From: Klebsormidium nitens
Taxonomy: Eukaryota > Streptophyta > Klebsormidiophyceae > Klebsormidiales > Klebsormidiaceae
Reading direction: 5' to 3'
Assembly: GCA_000708835.1 (NCBI GenBank)
Contig: DF237623.1
Location: forward strand, 1 to 44,617
DNA: 44,617 nt
The notes beneath the pieces were generated by a model, which did no database searches, was not told the DNA's origin, and was given only the letters and a program-made list of their open reading frames with translations. Below, piece by piece: positions 23,477-34,589 of this stretch; the first letter of the stretch is position 1, and the number at the start of each line of letters is the position of its first letter. Position numbers and translations under genes: made by a program.

Positions 23477-26400
23477 TTAGCAGGACTGGCTGTTACAGTA
23501 GGTGGGCTTGGGCCGCCCCCCCGGGCACAGGTTCTGTTCGATGTCGTACCCGATGGCGAACAGGTCGCCCTCGTTGTAGGGGTACCCGTGCAGCGTGATG
23601 CCCTGCGGCAGGCCCACCGCGTTCACGCCCAAGCACGGCACCGTCAGCCCGGGGAACCTGCGGGAGAGGGGGGTGAGAATGGTAAGATCGTGACATACAG
23701 GGTATCTGCTAAGGCATACGTATGTCGTCAAATCTTTGGAGAACACTCTTCTCGAACTAAGCAACCCGAGAAAGGAGAAAGGACTGGAGACGAGGGTTCT
23801 ATACATGAAAATGACAACCTACTTCGCTTGAAAAGGAAAAACGACGTGTCCTTGTAGGATCTTTGTCAAATGAATAATAGACGGAGGGGAAAGAGAGAGG
23901 CGACGACGCAGACGAAGCATGAAACGAAGACAAGCAAGGATGCTCTTGCAACCATTGTTAGCGGCAATACTAGTCTCGCAAAACTTGACGCTGCTTGTGG
24001 TGTAGAAGCGTTTGCCGCGGCGCTCACCCGATGCGCGCCCAAGTGCCAATAAGGTTTCCGTTGCTGGCGACGGCGTCGTAGCTGTTGCTCTTGAAGAAGT
24101 CGCTGATGCTCGCAGCGATGATGGAAGAGTTCTGCGCGCGCACAAGCCACAACCAGATGATTCTGACGATAGCCGGAAACTGCGACCGTTTATGAGCTTG
24201 CAATCCACCAAAGCAACTCCGGGTGATTAAGGGCGGAGCAGACGTCTTTAGCGGTGCTCGTATCCCTCAAGCATCATCCAGAGACTTCGCGACAGTTCAA
24301 TAGCTTTTCGCGTTGCTCAGGACAGAAGTCTTCATTGCTGACGAAAGCTTCGGGTCTCGCGCGCGCACCGTCCTTGCGCTGAGGTAGGCGGCGTCCCGCT
24401 TGTCCCCGGTGGCCTGGCTGGCCTCCCAGCTCTGCTGGTACATGTTGGCGTACGCAGGGTCGCCGCGGCAGCACACGCCGCCCTGGAACTCCAGCTCGTA
24501 GTTCTGCAAGCAACAAGGAACAAAACAGAGGGCCCTCACTTCGTATAGATCTGAGAGCTGCTGACGCGAGCACGCTCAAATGAGCACGTGGTCTGCATCG
24601 AGGATGAATTGATGGGGAAAAAGAGATAGAATTCTGTTAGGTGAGTAAGCTGCGGTTTGGCCAGAAATTTCGAGCGGCCGTACCTTTTTGTTGTACTCAA
24701 TCATGTCCGCGAGGCTCTTCTGCACCGTGTACCCGGCCTTCCACGTGAGCTCTGCAACAACAAAGGGCAACGGCTGCGGGTGAAGGAGCATGAAACTTCG
24801 AAAAATTCTCGTTAATTCAGCAGAGCTTGAGCATTGCGTAGTGGGAGCGCAGATTGAAAGCGAGTTTTCGCAAGTATAAACGTTTCGACGTGGGCCAGAG
24901 CGGTACCCTTGCGCACTTTCACCATCCATGAGGGAGATCCTGCCTTAACGAGAATCACATCACTACCATTCAGCAACTGTTGGAGAATGCGGGGCCTCAC
25001 GCGAAAGGTAGAGGTTGATGTCGACCTTGAAGTCGCCGTTGAACAGGTTGCCGCCCAGGGTCAGGAACGCGAAGTTGGACGGTAAAACGTCTACAGTGGC
25101 GCCGCGAGACCTACACAGATAATACATTCAACATTGACTGCATGGAGCACGATTTCTGCCTTTCTCGACAAGAAGCAGAAGGGACCACGTCACTCCCGTG
25201 ATAGATCCGCATGAAGAGAAAGCTTTGCAAAAGCGCGAAACTTGAGAATGCCCCATTTTCACCTTGTCTTAACCAATATCAGCTTTCATTCTTTGTGGAA
25301 GAAGTACTGCCTCGAAAAGAGTACTGCCTCTGCTTTTCAAAGCAGAGATACTCCGACAACAGGATTGAAGGGCTTATCGGCCTGGTACAGTTCCAGGTAG
25401 TCATTCTCCTCCAAACGCGCGGCCTGAGACTAGCAGGACCAAATTGACACGAGTACGAGATGCTGACCTGAGCAAGTCTGGCAGCGCGGCATATGCCGCA
25501 ACAGCGGGTCCAGTGGTGGTGGCGGGCAGCGGGACGACCGCGATCTTCTTGCCTGCACACGCAGCGTTCCCGAATGACGGAACCGTTCAGCAGAATGGGG
25601 AAAGCTGTCGTAAGCACATAAGTAAGCTCGCATGTCCTTTATTAGCTACAAGGGCTTGATAGGAAGGGAGATCAGCGTCCATACGACGCTCTCGAGAAGA
25701 TTTTTGCAAGGTCGAACGAGATTACGACATTTGGAAGCGGCAGATTCGTGCTGTAGACCCGAGGAAGTAAAGGAACATCCTTGTCAGCGCGGAAGGCGTT
25801 CCGTGCGCGCGCTTACCCGCGAGGCCGTCCTTTTTGAGGTACGGCAGGTAGCCCCCCGCGGGGCGCGTGTAGGGCGGCAGCCAGGGCGTGGCCCCCGAGT
25901 GGATGGGGTCCGCCAGGTCATCGTACGCCATCGCGTCGAACATGTACAGGCAGTCCGCCACGTAGCGGCACATGGGCCTGCCACAAAGACACGAGGGGGC
26001 AAGTCGGCTGCATCGACTGACTTCGAGTTAGACAGTGGGAACGCATGTTCGAAAATACTGCTTGGGGGGAATTAATGGAGGAGGCAGTTGGGGTTCATCA
26101 GGTTGTACCAGACTGGTTGTCAACCTCCTGCTTTGACGTGACTCGCTTGCGAGATCTAGAGCAACTCGAAAGGTTCTGAACAGCATAACCGAAAGCAAGT
26201 TCAGAACCGACGTACGCGTGAGGTATCCAAAGACAACCATCTCATGAGAAATTGATGTTGTCAACAAGCAGCGAAGACTTCGTCGAGTGGCAGCTGCACA
26301 AGAGCACACTTTTGCTGTGCACAGTCTGCAGGATTCTGGACGAGTAGCGCGCGCGCACCCTGCGGTGTCCTGCGTGGCCCCGAGCGGGACGATGCCGTTG

Positions 26401-29400
26401 CGGCTCATGACGCCCACAGTAGGACGGAAGCCGACGATGCCGTTGTTGCGGGCGGGCAGCAGCACGGACCCGCCAGTCTCGCTGCCGACCGTCACGGCGA
26501 CCTGGAGAAAGAGGCAGATTTGGGCTAGGCGCTGATACTGGGCCGCTCTCCTGCATGCCGATGTTCGTCTTCTTTGAACCGCTTTGAACGCAATCGAAGG
26601 CGGCTCGTTCACTTGTAACGCCTCTCCTCTCGCAATTCAGGGATCGGAGCTTCTTGTTTCAATCGCTTGGCAACACAGACGAGTGTGGTATTTCACAAAG
26701 GTGAGGAGTTATGCAGCTTTCGAAATTATCTGATCGAACAAGGTAAGGACTGAAAAGCTTACAAGCCCTCCAGCCAACTCTCAAGCAGATTGACGACAGG
26801 GCTGGCGGTTTCTCTTTCGGTAAGACGTACACGTATGCGTCGTATGAGGAAGGGTTCCAATCCGACAAGTACGGAAAGCTCGGAACATTGTTTTCGGGCA
26901 AACACCTACTCAAACGAAAAGGCCTTCAAACTGCGGACGAATCCAGTTCACCGCCGTTCAGTGTGAGAGGGATCCCCCGACTTTTCGCATCTTGTGCTCA
27001 CCATGTTGGTGGCCGTTCCGGCTCCTGATCCGCCGGAGCTGCCGGACACGATGGTGGGGCTGTTGACGGCGGTGAAGACGGAGCCAGCGGGAATGGCGCT
27101 CGGGACCTCCGGGTACGGACTGACGCGCGCAGTGATGTTTACGGGCTGGTACCGCACATACGGGTCCTGGCAGCAGCGAGGGTGAGGCAGGCTGATACGA
27201 CATCGAGCGTACAGCGGACGGATACAAGTCGTATTACAGAATGTAAAACAGGGGAAAGAAGGTATGCTGCATTCGATAGACGAAAATGGAGTGTGTCGCG
27301 TGGATCTGGTCGAGGCCTTGCATCAATACAGGCTGACGTCAAAGCAAGGCAGAAGGGAGACTCAGGAAGGGAGAAAGTTAGGACTGGGGATGTACCCAAA
27401 CAGGATCTGTACGAAACACTTGGCACACCGACTCAACATCACCAAATTTGTATTTGGGCCTTATCGACTTACGTAGACTTGTCCTCCGCGACCGGACCAG
27501 CCCGAGACGACGGCATTGGGTTCCACCCCCGCGCGGAAGAAGGCCCACTCGGAGAGGCCCATCTTGGCCATGATGATGCCGCCCGCCGCAATCAACAGGT
27601 CCACGATGGGCGCCTGCTTATGATACGACCCCAGCAGGTTCCAGGACCCGGCGGTGGCGTTCATGCCGTCCGAGTTGATGTTGTCCTTGAGCCCGATGGG
27701 CACGCCGTGCAGCTTGCTCAGCGCACACTCCGGCAGGCACGCCATGCGCTCCTGGTCGCGGGCCTCGGCGATGGCCAGCACGTCGGGGTCGATCTCCAGC
27801 ACGCTGTTGATGGCGTACGGCGCCTGGGGAGGAGGAAGAACAACAACGTGTCAATCAATTGATCACTGTGCATAACCGTGTGCCTACTTCAAGGCAAGAA
27901 GCATGCTGCAGACCTGATATAGACCTCTTATAGGAAGGAAGAGCGAAGTGGTGCCCAATGTTTGACGATCGGCCGAAAAGGTCTACGGCTTTGCATTTAT
28001 TGAATGCTTCGAAACGAGAGGGACTGGCCTGTTCCACCCTCTGAGGACCTGAGGATTACTGTTTGCAGGACCTTAGAGGCGCCAATGAAAGACGGATGGC
28101 ATGAAAAGCGTGCTGGCTTAGATCTAGATTGGCTTGTTTTCAACCTTGTCCTGACAGCCTTGACTAGATATTTCCAGCATTGCATAACCCTCTTACAGAC
28201 AGCAGAACCTTAGTGCTTCGAAAACTTCTGTGCATATGCAGTACTGCATTTCCATGTTGACAGGACCTCAAGATGATAATTCAAAATATCTGAAAAAGAA
28301 GTCATTACTTTGGCACTTGGCAAAATATTCCTTCCCGCTGCTTCCAGCTGACTTCCCCTCACCATTCCTGCAAATGTGGCAATGCTGTCGTAGTCGGCAA
28401 TCCTCTTGAGGTAGCACTCCACGAGCGCGCGCGACGTGAGCTGCCCGGACATGAACAGCTCCTGGATGGTGTCCAGCCCAATCTCGATGATGGCGCCACA
28501 CCCGAAGTTGGACGGCTGGCTGGGGAAGGAGCCGTCGGGGCTCTGCTTGTAGCATGCGTAGCCGCTGCCGGGGAAGCAGGAGTAGCCTGCCGGGCAGCAG
28601 TAGGGCGTGGCGGTGCCGGGGATGGTGCACGTGGTGGGGTACATGGCGCTGGCGCAGAAGCCAGACGAGGGGGCGGGGATGCCAATGGGGGCGGTGCCTG
28701 GGGGGGAGGTGTAGAAAGGAGGGGTGTTGATCAGGGCCATTCGGTAAGATGGAAAATGTCACACTGATCCGATCAGGCGGGCTGACTGCAAGTACTGGTG
28801 GCTTGAAGTCTGGAAGTCAGTTCATGAAGGTCCAGATGAGACCGCTACATAAACGGAAGGAAAAGATGCGCTCTGACCAAAACTCTAGCGCATCAATGAA
28901 ATTTTCCTACCGTGTTCTTGAAATGGTGTGTATGACTATCAAGCCACTGGCCGTCTCCACTTAATGTGGGCCACAGAAGTTTATGTCAGGTTCTACATAG
29001 CATTGGTTGCTTCCAGCTTCAATGTCATCCTCATACGGCTCTCACCAGCATTGTCTCCAGATGGACCAGATCACCTGCTTTGCATGCTTGTGGCACACAA
29101 TCTGGTTACTCCCGTGCTGTTTTCAGTTGTGGGCTGACTCTCACCATCTGTGGAAGGTGGCACACTGGCGGCTGTCTGCAGCAGCTTGCGCACGGGGTCC
29201 TGCCTGCCGCGCAGCTGCTCTGCCACCTGCAGGGGCAGCCGTGACGACGCACACACCGCCTGCACCAGCAGGGCCACCACTGCATCGACGCAAGAAACAA
29301 GCAGGAGGTCAGGTGCTCGCTCGCTTCCGACGGTTGACAAGAGGTTGAAGAGATCTACATTCTTGTCAACATCACTTAACAGCAATAGGATTTTCGCCAA

Positions 29401-29471
29401 AATAGAGGAATGGTCTGCAGCTCACCTGTGAGGCGCCAGAGCACCGACCTGGCTGCAATGCCTGGACCCAT
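23477..29471 (-). CDS. Amidase-signature hydrolase, predicted secreted, with N-terminal Cys-rich module
   Basis: Hydrolyses a carboxylic amide; which one is unknown (relatives include fatty acid amide hydrolase and GatA). Exons: 29426-29471, 29145-29279, 28363-28697, 27473-27823, 27002-27166, 26359-26501, 25817-25977, 25468-25552, 25001-25110, 24684-24751, 24369-24503, 24028-24131, 23477-23657. They total 2019 nt, or 672 residues. The Ser-cisSer-Lys triad is intact: Lys218 (GVPIGLKDN), Ser332 (SGSSGGSG) and Ser356 (GSETGGSV). The 24-residue Ser-Ser spacing equals that of FAAH (Ser217/Ser241). Lys to Ser is 114 residues against 75 in FAAH, so there is an insertion. Residues 1-26 form a signal peptide (basic n-region, LTVVALLVQAVCA core, likely cleavage after Ala26). 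Six Cys at 75, 84, 94, 95, 101 and 109 form a CC-containing knottin-like patch. The start rests on the small exon 1; an ATG at 28740 was rejected. Confidence 0.87.
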
Positions 29472-30002
29472 GGGCGCCGCAATAAGCTCGGAGGCTGCTG
29501 CCACAGAAAATTGGCGAATGCCCCTCACGAGAAGAGGCTGTGACCACGCAAGAAAATGCTCGTAGGGGCGATAAAGTTGACGATCCAGGGGTTTGAAGTT
29601 GTGGGCTGCATTAGCTGGGGGCTTTAAGTTTGATTGAAAGGCGACAAGCTGCTGGGAGACAGTAATCTACCTCCGGTTCCATCAGTACATTCCTTTGTCC
29701 GACTTCCCAGCTGCCGTGATGACCCTTTGGCCCCAGGCTGGCAGGCTGTCATTGGCAAGTGCGGCCTTGAGTCTGGGTTGAACTCACCGTTTCATGATGC
29801 CATTTTGGCGCAGGATTCCGTCCTCGGCCACTCTGAGTCTGTGGACTTTGGAGGCCGCAGTGGAGCAGAGCTGCAGCCCAGCTAGAGCCCTTTCGCTGGA
29901 GCACCGTGCTTTGCACGAGCCAGTCAGTGCGGTGATTGGTGGGGGGAGCGCTGCAGAGCGCCGCATCCCGTTTCCAGGCTTGAAGTTACCACGTAAGGCT
30001 CG

Positions 30003-30112
30003 AGGTACCTAGGTACTACCGGTAGGTACTGGTGTGTACCATGCGAGAGTCAGTGAGACTACGGTATACGAAGAACTAGCAAGTACCTATGGTACCCATG
30101 TGGTACACTGCG
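30003..30112. repeat. GTACC-rich palindromic patch
   Basis: GGTACC, AGTACC, TAGGTACT and GGTAGGTAC words are packed on both strands, with several small palindromes. A similar patch lies at about 40076-40190. They may be remnants of one transposon family, but no clear arms or boundaries are visible. Confidence 0.35.
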
Positions 30113-30457
30113 ATGCAGCAGGTCGGGTTGTCTGACGACATTTGAACCACATGTTTCACATGTATACCAAAAAATTCCTATACGGGGGGACTTGTTGATA
30201 TCAAAAAATTGCCCCCCCGAAGACGAGGGGCATCTGAAAGCATCTTCTTCGATGTCGTCAGTCATTACTGCAGGCGATATTTGCAGCCGCCAATCATTCA
30301 ACATACTCGATGAGGTTCGTAGAACACCATGACCGTTCGATGCGTTACTAAGACGATCGGACGGGAAAATGGCAGAAGTCGGTCCAAGGCGCGCGCGTGA
30401 AGGATGGGGGTTCCGTTACCAAATTGGGCAACAAAAATAAGGATCAGCAGTACATAC

Positions 30458-31043
30458 CGGCAACGTCCTCGTCAACTTCGTCACGATTGGACTCTTTGCT
30501 GATGACAATGTTCAGAATGCCAGGCAGCGCCCCTACGATAAGAAACGTGAGTCTGTTCAACCACCCTCCTTTCCTCACTGCTCAGGCTGCTTTCGGTACA
30601 GCATTTCTGAATAGGTATCTGAATATCCTATACGCACCATATCTGCAGTACCTGTGGTCAGTCAAATCAACGTCAGCTAAAGCGACCTGCCAGTGGTCAA
30701 GGTCGGTGGTCGAATCACCTAAGGCTCGGCAATATGCAGCTGATATGACTGATAGCACTTAGTAGGAAGACGCGCGCACAATGTTTCCAAACTCCTCGCG
30801 GCGGACCAAAAAGCTGGAATGAGTCCAGGTCCTGACGTCAGGAGAATGGCCCAGGGCCCAGCAGGGCCAGACTCTATTGTGATAGTAAAATACGTTCATG
30901 GGATAGCTCGCCGGAGGATTGCAGTCAGCATGCAGGTTGTATGCCCCCTGTACGCGCTGGAAGCGTGATATTTGAGACACGTTTTCTGTCAGAACTAGCT
31001 CCTTAAAGCCAGAGGGCGATGACTGCGAATCGCTGGGAAACAC
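30458..31043 (-). other. Unassigned coding-like segments (possible gene or pseudogene)
   Basis: Two minus-strand segments read more like protein than their surroundings. Segment 31043-30760 is open for over 90 codons and contains KELVLTENVSQISRFQRVQG followed by a Tyr/Trp/His-rich part. Segment 30532-30458 is an exon-like 75 bp between a TAG acceptor and a GTATGT donor, encoding a phase 1-1 piece containing LPGILNIVISKESNR. They do not join in a single simple model, and an in-frame stop lies between them. I do not recognise a family. The plus strand of the short segment is also open, so this is weak. Confidence 0.2.
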
Positions 31044-31336
31044 GGAACATCGTCAAATAAAGCCGGCCCAGTTTCCGGTTCCCGTATCCATTGGCCAATT
31101 TTAAACTTCAACGCTGCAAATCACTGACTCACTTGACTCTCTGAAGAGCAGCTATGCTGGCCTAGTACTAGCGGCGCCCGCATCTGAACTTCGGAAGGAC
31201 TCTTTGCAAAGAAACCTTCCTCATCTAATTGTAAGGAAGCACTGGCTTGCCGGGCCGCCTTGGACGGCGCCGTCGGTCACTGGCAAGGTCTTGCTTCCTG
31301 TGGGTGCTCGCCAAACGAGCGAACGCATGAAACGCA

Positions 31337-32997
31337 ATGGACCGCACAGCATTCAACACTCAGCAGGTCAATTTTCTGAAGGAGATATACTCTAAGGAAG
31401 AAAAGTGAGCCCTCGTTCGTATCATTCTGGTGCCCGAGCCCCAAGGAGGGGGACTCGTCATCCTGCGTGCCTTGAATCCAGCTGCATCAGTACATTGAGA
31501 AACAGTTTAGATTTCCAAGTAAACAGTAGGCCAGATCTTTGCTGCACGACGCAGACAGCCTATTCAGCAAAGCCCTTCAACTGTGAAATTGCAAACTACT
31601 ATACGTGCTGGACTAGGTTGGGCAGAGGTCAATCATTCAAATCTCAGTTCTCGATTGCACGACAGGAAGCTCCCCCGTGTGATTCTTCTTGTCACGCTCA
31701 TTTCTGACTAGTTTCCCGCTGCTGTTGCTGTGTTGCAGGTACCGCAATGAGTTTCTGGACAAAGTAGATGCCGCAGAGCGTGCTGCAGGGGGGGGCACCG
31801 CCGACTTCGAGGACGATCTGGAGGAGACCCCCCACACAGGAAGAGGGGGGGCAGCTACCAGTGTGAGCAGCCAAAGCCGGCGGGGGTGTGAGCCCAGGTC
31901 AGCAGAGGAGGCCATCCAGGGGGAGATCTCTAAGGTGCGCGGCCAAGCTGGGCCGCAACGCGCAGCAGGGCTCTACATGCTCAGACGAAGCATAACAGGG
32001 ACATCAGAGAAGACCTGCTTGTAGATACTGCCGTACCAAGCATAAAACCCTAAGCTCACAGTCGTTTCCCTTTTTGGTCGGTCAGCAATTAAAGAGTTGA
32101 GCATCTTTCGAAAGGATGGAATGGCGAGCCACACCCCGCAGGATGTCGGAGTGAAACAAACAAAAGACTCATTGTTTTAAAAAGGAGCTCGCTTCCTCTC
32201 GGAAATCATTTTATTGATAGGCGCTCGCCCAAAAAGCGAAGAAGGAAAAAGAGTCTTTTTCAGCAAAGAGCCACTCGGCGCAGGGAATTGGAGCTAGTGT
32301 GAAACCTTCAGCGCCTTCAATTTTCCAGAAAGATTCGTTGTGTTTTATCTGCTAAAAATAAGTAGCGAAGAGAGCTCGCTGCGCTTAACAAGAGTTCAAA
32401 TAGCAACCGTGTGAGAAGATCAAGCACTTTCACACTGCCGTTTTGTGCTTTTGCAGAACCTTTGGCGGCGTGTGAACCCCGGGTACGTGGAGCCGCGGCG
32501 GGACCAGATGGTGAGCACCGGCAAGACGGCCTTCGTGTATGAGCCCGACGAGGTGAGCACTTCCGGTCGACCACCGTCTGGTGAAAATGCGGCTGTGGCG
32601 TCACACTATCGTGCGGCTCTCTCTGACAGCAATTATGAGTGTAAGCTGACTCCGCTATGCCATTCCGGGCCCTTTTGAAATCCTTTTGAAATTCTCATTG
32701 CAACCAAGACGTGCTGGCGTCTCGCCTAGTGCTTGCGATCAGCCAAAAACGTGAGCTGCGGCAGGACCACACTCAGACAGCACGAGATCGATCTGCGGCG
32801 TGGCCCGTGTGCAGATCGAGCCTGTGTCGCGCGAGCACTTCCGCAAGCGCGACACGTTCACGCAGTACGTGGAGGCGTCCTCGCGCTACAAGCTGCTCAT
32901 GAAGGCCAAGGGAGCCGACGCCGGGCCGCCCTCACCGCCCGCAGCAGCCCGCGCACCCGCCCAGCCGAAAGCGGCAGACAAGCCAGCAAGCGCGTAG
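31337..32997 (+). CDS. Uncharacterised 180-residue protein
   Basis: I do not recognise the family. Exons: 31337-31404, 31739-31934, 32457-32552, 32815-32997, total 543 nt, all junctions GT-AG and in phase. The protein starts with a helix-forming, charged segment (QQVNFLKEIYSKEEKYRNEF). Next comes a variable acidic and Gly/Ser-rich linker, about residues 40-80. Two ordered blocks follow: RRVNPGYVEPRRDQMV with TAFVYEPDE (about 92-120), and IEPVSREHFRKRDTFTQYVE with SSRYKLLMKAKG (about 121-152). The last ~28 residues are Pro/Ala-rich. There is no signal peptide or membrane segment. The pattern of short Tyr/Arg/Pro blocks resembles small structural or cytoskeletal proteins, but that is only an impression. 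The start is the first ATG in an open frame directly before the exon 1 donor. Confidence 0.65.
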
Positions 32998-34589
32998 CTA
33001 GCATGCTGCCCCTTCGTCTCACCTTAAGTCGTGTTGGTCATCTCAAATTCTGTATTCTCGACAGTTAAGTAACCCCATTTAGACCAGACCAAGGCAGTTC
33101 CGCCCGGCTAGCTGTCCACCGCCACGCAGGCTGAGTCGAGATCTCATACAAGCATGGCTCGTCGATGCTTCTTGCAACGGTTCTCACTCACGTGCTCTGC
33201 AGGCCTTGCCACATGAGCCTCGATAGTTTTGTCAAGTCAGGTTGACTTCTTTGTGCGGTTTGTATGACTCAGCTGTACAGCGATCGGATGATCACGTATG
33301 TGCAGATCACATTCAAAGACGGCTAGCTAGCCTAGGCGGCCGCCGCAATTGCGCCCGGCCGGCCTGGGGCACAGAGCGCTACTGTAGCCTGGATGGTGTA
33401 CGTTTGAGATCAATGGTCCAACTTACAGCACCTAGAGCTGCCGACAACCAGTGCGCATACCGTACACAATGACGGTGTCATGATCGCTGTTCCTGATGGT
33501 GTATATACATCTTAAGCCATGAATGTAGAATTACCATGATACATGGAGCTGCCGCCGGGACTGAGTGAGACGTTGATCATATTCATGGCCATCATTGGTG
33601 CGCAATGAGAATGAATCACCTTCAAGAGCATGATTTGTGGAACGGATGACTTGATAACGTTTGATTGAAAGCTGCATATAAGCGACAGTGCACATGTGTG
33701 ATCGACACATTAGGCTTTCATTTTCTTGAATCATCGATCCACTAGTACTGCACCATGATGGCCCTAGAATTTCGAACGGATATACTATAATTCGTGGCTA
33801 CGGTAATGCATGTGCAACTTCGATCCAGCGCACGCGCGAGTGCTATCATTAGGTATATCCTAGTATAGTACCTAGTCAAGCAATATAGATTCATCATGCA
33901 TGAGATGCATGTATGACCGATCGTCGATCTGACGGCATCATTCGTTTAAGGCATTTCCACCGGTACGGTAGCTGTGCTCTTGTTCTCCGAACTCGATTCA
34001 GAGTAAACTCTGCATGCAGCAAACCGTACATGCAGCCGGGTGCTCCTGAGCGCGGGATGTTCAGGCTGGCCGCCCGGAAAGCCACTGGCAACGTTGGATC
34101 GACAACAAACGTACACCAGCACGATGAGCTCCGCCGGGACTGCTTGTACCGAACACAGTGTCGGACGGCAAATCATCATTCGATTCAGAGTGAGTCAGGC
34201 TTCGAAGACGCTAATCTAACTTAGAAAAGGCTCGTGTTCATTTGATCGGAAAACCGTACAACTCTAATAGATTGGGGGCACGTTATTTGGCTTGATCAAC
34301 ATCGACTTGTTCCCACCAACTTTATTGTAGCTTTGTCTAGTTTAGTGAAGGTAAGTCATCTGGACCCCGTGACTGGTCTCCGTCCTTGATGCTGCAATCA
34401 ACTACGGTAAAATAACAATCACAACGTAACCACTATTGTCAATTATAAGCTATGTATGCGAGCAGTAATGATGCATAAAGCAGATGCAACCCCCTCTACA
34501 AGGCGCCGTTATTTATGTTCCGACCTTTTTGAGTCCTACATATCCTACTTCTGCGCGTGCCCTTGTTCCGTTGTCCTCTACTGTTCCGC
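32998..34589. other. Convergent spacer, nothing assigned
   Basis: The 180-residue gene and starch synthase III end towards this 1.6-kb interval. No RNA gene, repeat arms or splice-supported coding segment was found. It contains several CATGCATG and AGTACCTAG palindromic words near 33790-33910. Confidence 0.5.

Larger units (their letters stand above)
29472..31336. other. Divergent spacer between amidase and the 180-residue gene
   Basis: This 1.9-kb interval holds the promoters of two genes reading away from each other. It contains a GGTACC/AGTACCTA-rich patch at 30003-30112 and two coding-like minus-strand segments described separately. No TATA element could be assigned to either gene. Confidence 0.5.

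Noticed and set aside
28738-28740. ATG as the start of the amidase
   Set aside because: The frame from 28740 to 28698 runs through what fits better as an intron end (C-rich tract then CAG). Using the upstream exons gives an in-phase join and a textbook signal peptide.
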